NCBI RefSeq assembly: GCF_009604375.1
Contig: NZ_WEGH01000003.1
Location: forward strand, 992,001-1,056,000
DNA from: Actinomadura macrotermitis
Lineage (GTDB): Bacteria; Actinomycetota; Actinomycetes; Streptosporangiales; Streptosporangiaceae
Reading direction: 5' to 3'
Length of the DNA: 64,000 nucleotides
The notes under the pieces are model-generated. The model saw nothing but the letters and a program-made list of their open reading frames with translations. It did not search any database and was not told where the DNA came from. Made by a program: the position numbers and the translations under genes. Shown here one piece after another: positions 63,120 through 64,000 of this stretch (position 1 is the stretch's first letter; the number at the start of each line of letters is the position of its first letter).

Positions 63120-64000
63120 TCAGGCGTCGGTGGAGAACCGCACCGCGGTCGGCGGCAGCGAGATCCCGGGCCAGAGGCGCAGGCCGCCGCGCAGCTCGTT
63201 GCCGGGACCGACCGACGCGCCGTCGCCGAGGATCGCGCCGTCCAGCACCGCGCCCGCGCCGACCCGCGCGCCGCGGCCGATCACCGAGTCGCGCACGGTG
63301 GCGCCCTCGGAGACGAACGCGCCGTCCTGCAGGACGCTGCCGAGCACGGTCGCGCCCGCCTCGATCTCCGCGCCGCGCCCGACCGTCGTGCCGCCGCGCA
63401 CCACCGCGCCCGGCGACACCACCGCGCCGTCCAGGACCAGGCGGTCGCCCGGCTCGCCCGGCATCGCCGACGAGGCGATCTTCCCGAGCACCAGGTCGCG
63501 CGAGCCCTGCACGAACGCCTCGGGCGTGCCGACGTCCAGCCAGTACGCCGACTCCACGTGGCCCATCACCACCGCGCCCGAGGCGATCAGGCCGGGGAAC
63601 GTCTCGCGCTCGACCGACACGACCTCCCCCTCGGGAATGGTGTCGATCGCCGAGCGGCGGAACACGTAGCAGCCCGCGTTGATCTGGTTGGTGACCGGCC
63701 GCGCCGCCTTCTCCAGGAACGCGGTGACGCGGCCCTCGCCGTCGGTCGGCACCACGCCGAACCGGGACGGGTCGTCGACCTCGGTCAGGTGCAGCGTCAC
63801 CGCCGCGCCGGCCTTCTCGTGCAGCGCGACCTGCGCCTGCACGTCGTGGCCGGACAGGATGTCGCCGTTGAGGATGAGCACCGGGTCGTCGGGGCCGCTG
63901 GTCAGCGCGCGCGCGGCGTTGCGGATCGCGCCGCCGGTGCCGAGCGGCTCGGCCTCGCTGACATAGACCAGCTCCACCCCGTGCGCCCGGACGCCGAACG
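63120..64000 (-). CDS. Nucleotide-sugar pyrophosphorylase, likely mannose-1-phosphate guanylyltransferase (5' end outside window)
   Basis: The visible 293 codons are the C-terminal part of an NDP-sugar pyrophosphorylase. They contain EAEPLGTGGAIRNAA, LILNGDILSGHDV (metal-binding Asp in GD), INAGCYVF, and a C-terminal left-handed beta-helix of hexapeptide repeats (GAVVSPGAVVRGGTTVGRGAEI). These fit GDP-mannose pyrophosphorylase (ManB/ManC of actinobacteria), which would use the mannose-1-phosphate made by the manB-like enzyme in this window. The N-terminal GxGTRL loop is not visible, so the nucleotide specificity cannot be checked. Confidence 0.85.
   Translation of the reverse strand, partial: FGVRAHGVELVYVSEAEPLGTGGAIRNAARALTSGPDDPVLILNGDILSGHDVQAQVALHEKAGAAVTLHLTEVDDPSRFGVVPTDGEGRVTAFLEKAARPVTNQINAGCYVFRRSAIDTIPEGEVVSVERETFPGLIASGAVVMGHVESAYWLDVGTPEAFVQGSRDLVLGKIASSAMPGEPGDRLVLDGAVVSPGAVVRGGTTVGRGAEIEAGATVLGSVLQDGAFVSEGATVRDSVIGRGARVGAGAVLDGAILGDGASVGPGNELRGGLRLWPGISLPPTAVRFSTDA

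Overview
The window is high-GC (about 70% or more) DNA with GTG/ATG starts, many 4-bp start/stop overlaps and marker genes of Actinomycetia: WhiB, MtrA-MtrB-LpqB, the F420 genes fbiA/fbiB/fbiC, DUF3499, DUF5719 and an Rv3235-family protein. The order secA - response regulator - hpf - comF - lpqB - mtrB - mtrA - membrane/MoxR/DUF58 cluster - ahcY - manB - whiB - fbiA - fbiB - fbiC resembles the conserved chromosomal core of Streptomyces and mycobacteria. I infer a filamentous actinomycete, possibly Actinomadura-like; the family assignment is not proven by the sequence.

Region 1 (1-8750) is an amino-sugar regulon. An operon on the minus strand (nagA, a SIS-domain deaminase-like gene, a PTS EIIB cut by the window edge) diverges from a PTS EIIC gene, with a perfect 26-bp palindrome of the DasR (dre) type between them. 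A second, nearly identical operator lies at 4068-4093. Between it and the dasR-like GntR gene (6529-7269) sits a TnpB/Cas12-like RuvC protein gene that has no stop codon and runs in frame into dasR, giving one 1024-codon ORF. A second EIIC gene follows. This nuclease-regulator arrangement is the most unusual thing in the window.

Region 2 (8840-22018) holds the secA neighbourhood: an Rv3235-family gene, secA, a small membrane protein, an AlkX/YcaQ-type glycosylase, a degenerate repeat tract, a LuxR-type response regulator, hpf with hairpins in its leader, comF, and the envelope-sensing mtrA-mtrB-lpqB operon.

Region 3 (22357-29682) is a conserved membrane/AAA+ cluster (membrane protein, DUF4129, DUF4350, MoxR, DUF58 in overlapping order, then SpoIIM-like and RDD proteins). 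Region 4 (29740-36885) is accessory: a secreted endoglycoceramidase-like GH5 enzyme, an MBL hydrolase with a divergent TetR and a 16-bp palindromic operator, an inositol-phosphatase-like protein, a double Lrp regulator and several unknown genes.

Region 5 (37009-48627) contains two adjacent S-adenosylhomocysteine hydrolases of different types, a MerR gene, a two-component pair, a secreted propeller protein, a CDF transporter, a sugar-phosphate SIS isomerase, a Trm112-like protein and phosphomannomutase, then a five-copy ~60-bp imperfect repeat ending in DUF3499. Region 6 (48790-64000) has a zincin-fold gene without HExxH, DUF5719, a large glycosyltransferase, whiB, the coenzyme F420 genes fbiA-fbiB and fbiC, a LysR regulator, an AlkA-like glycosylase and a partial nucleotide-sugar pyrophosphorylase. 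The mannose-1-phosphate enzymes (isomerase, mutase, pyrophosphorylase) and the glycosyltransferase together suggest GDP-mannose supply for envelope glycans. I saw no tRNA, rRNA, CRISPR array or prophage.
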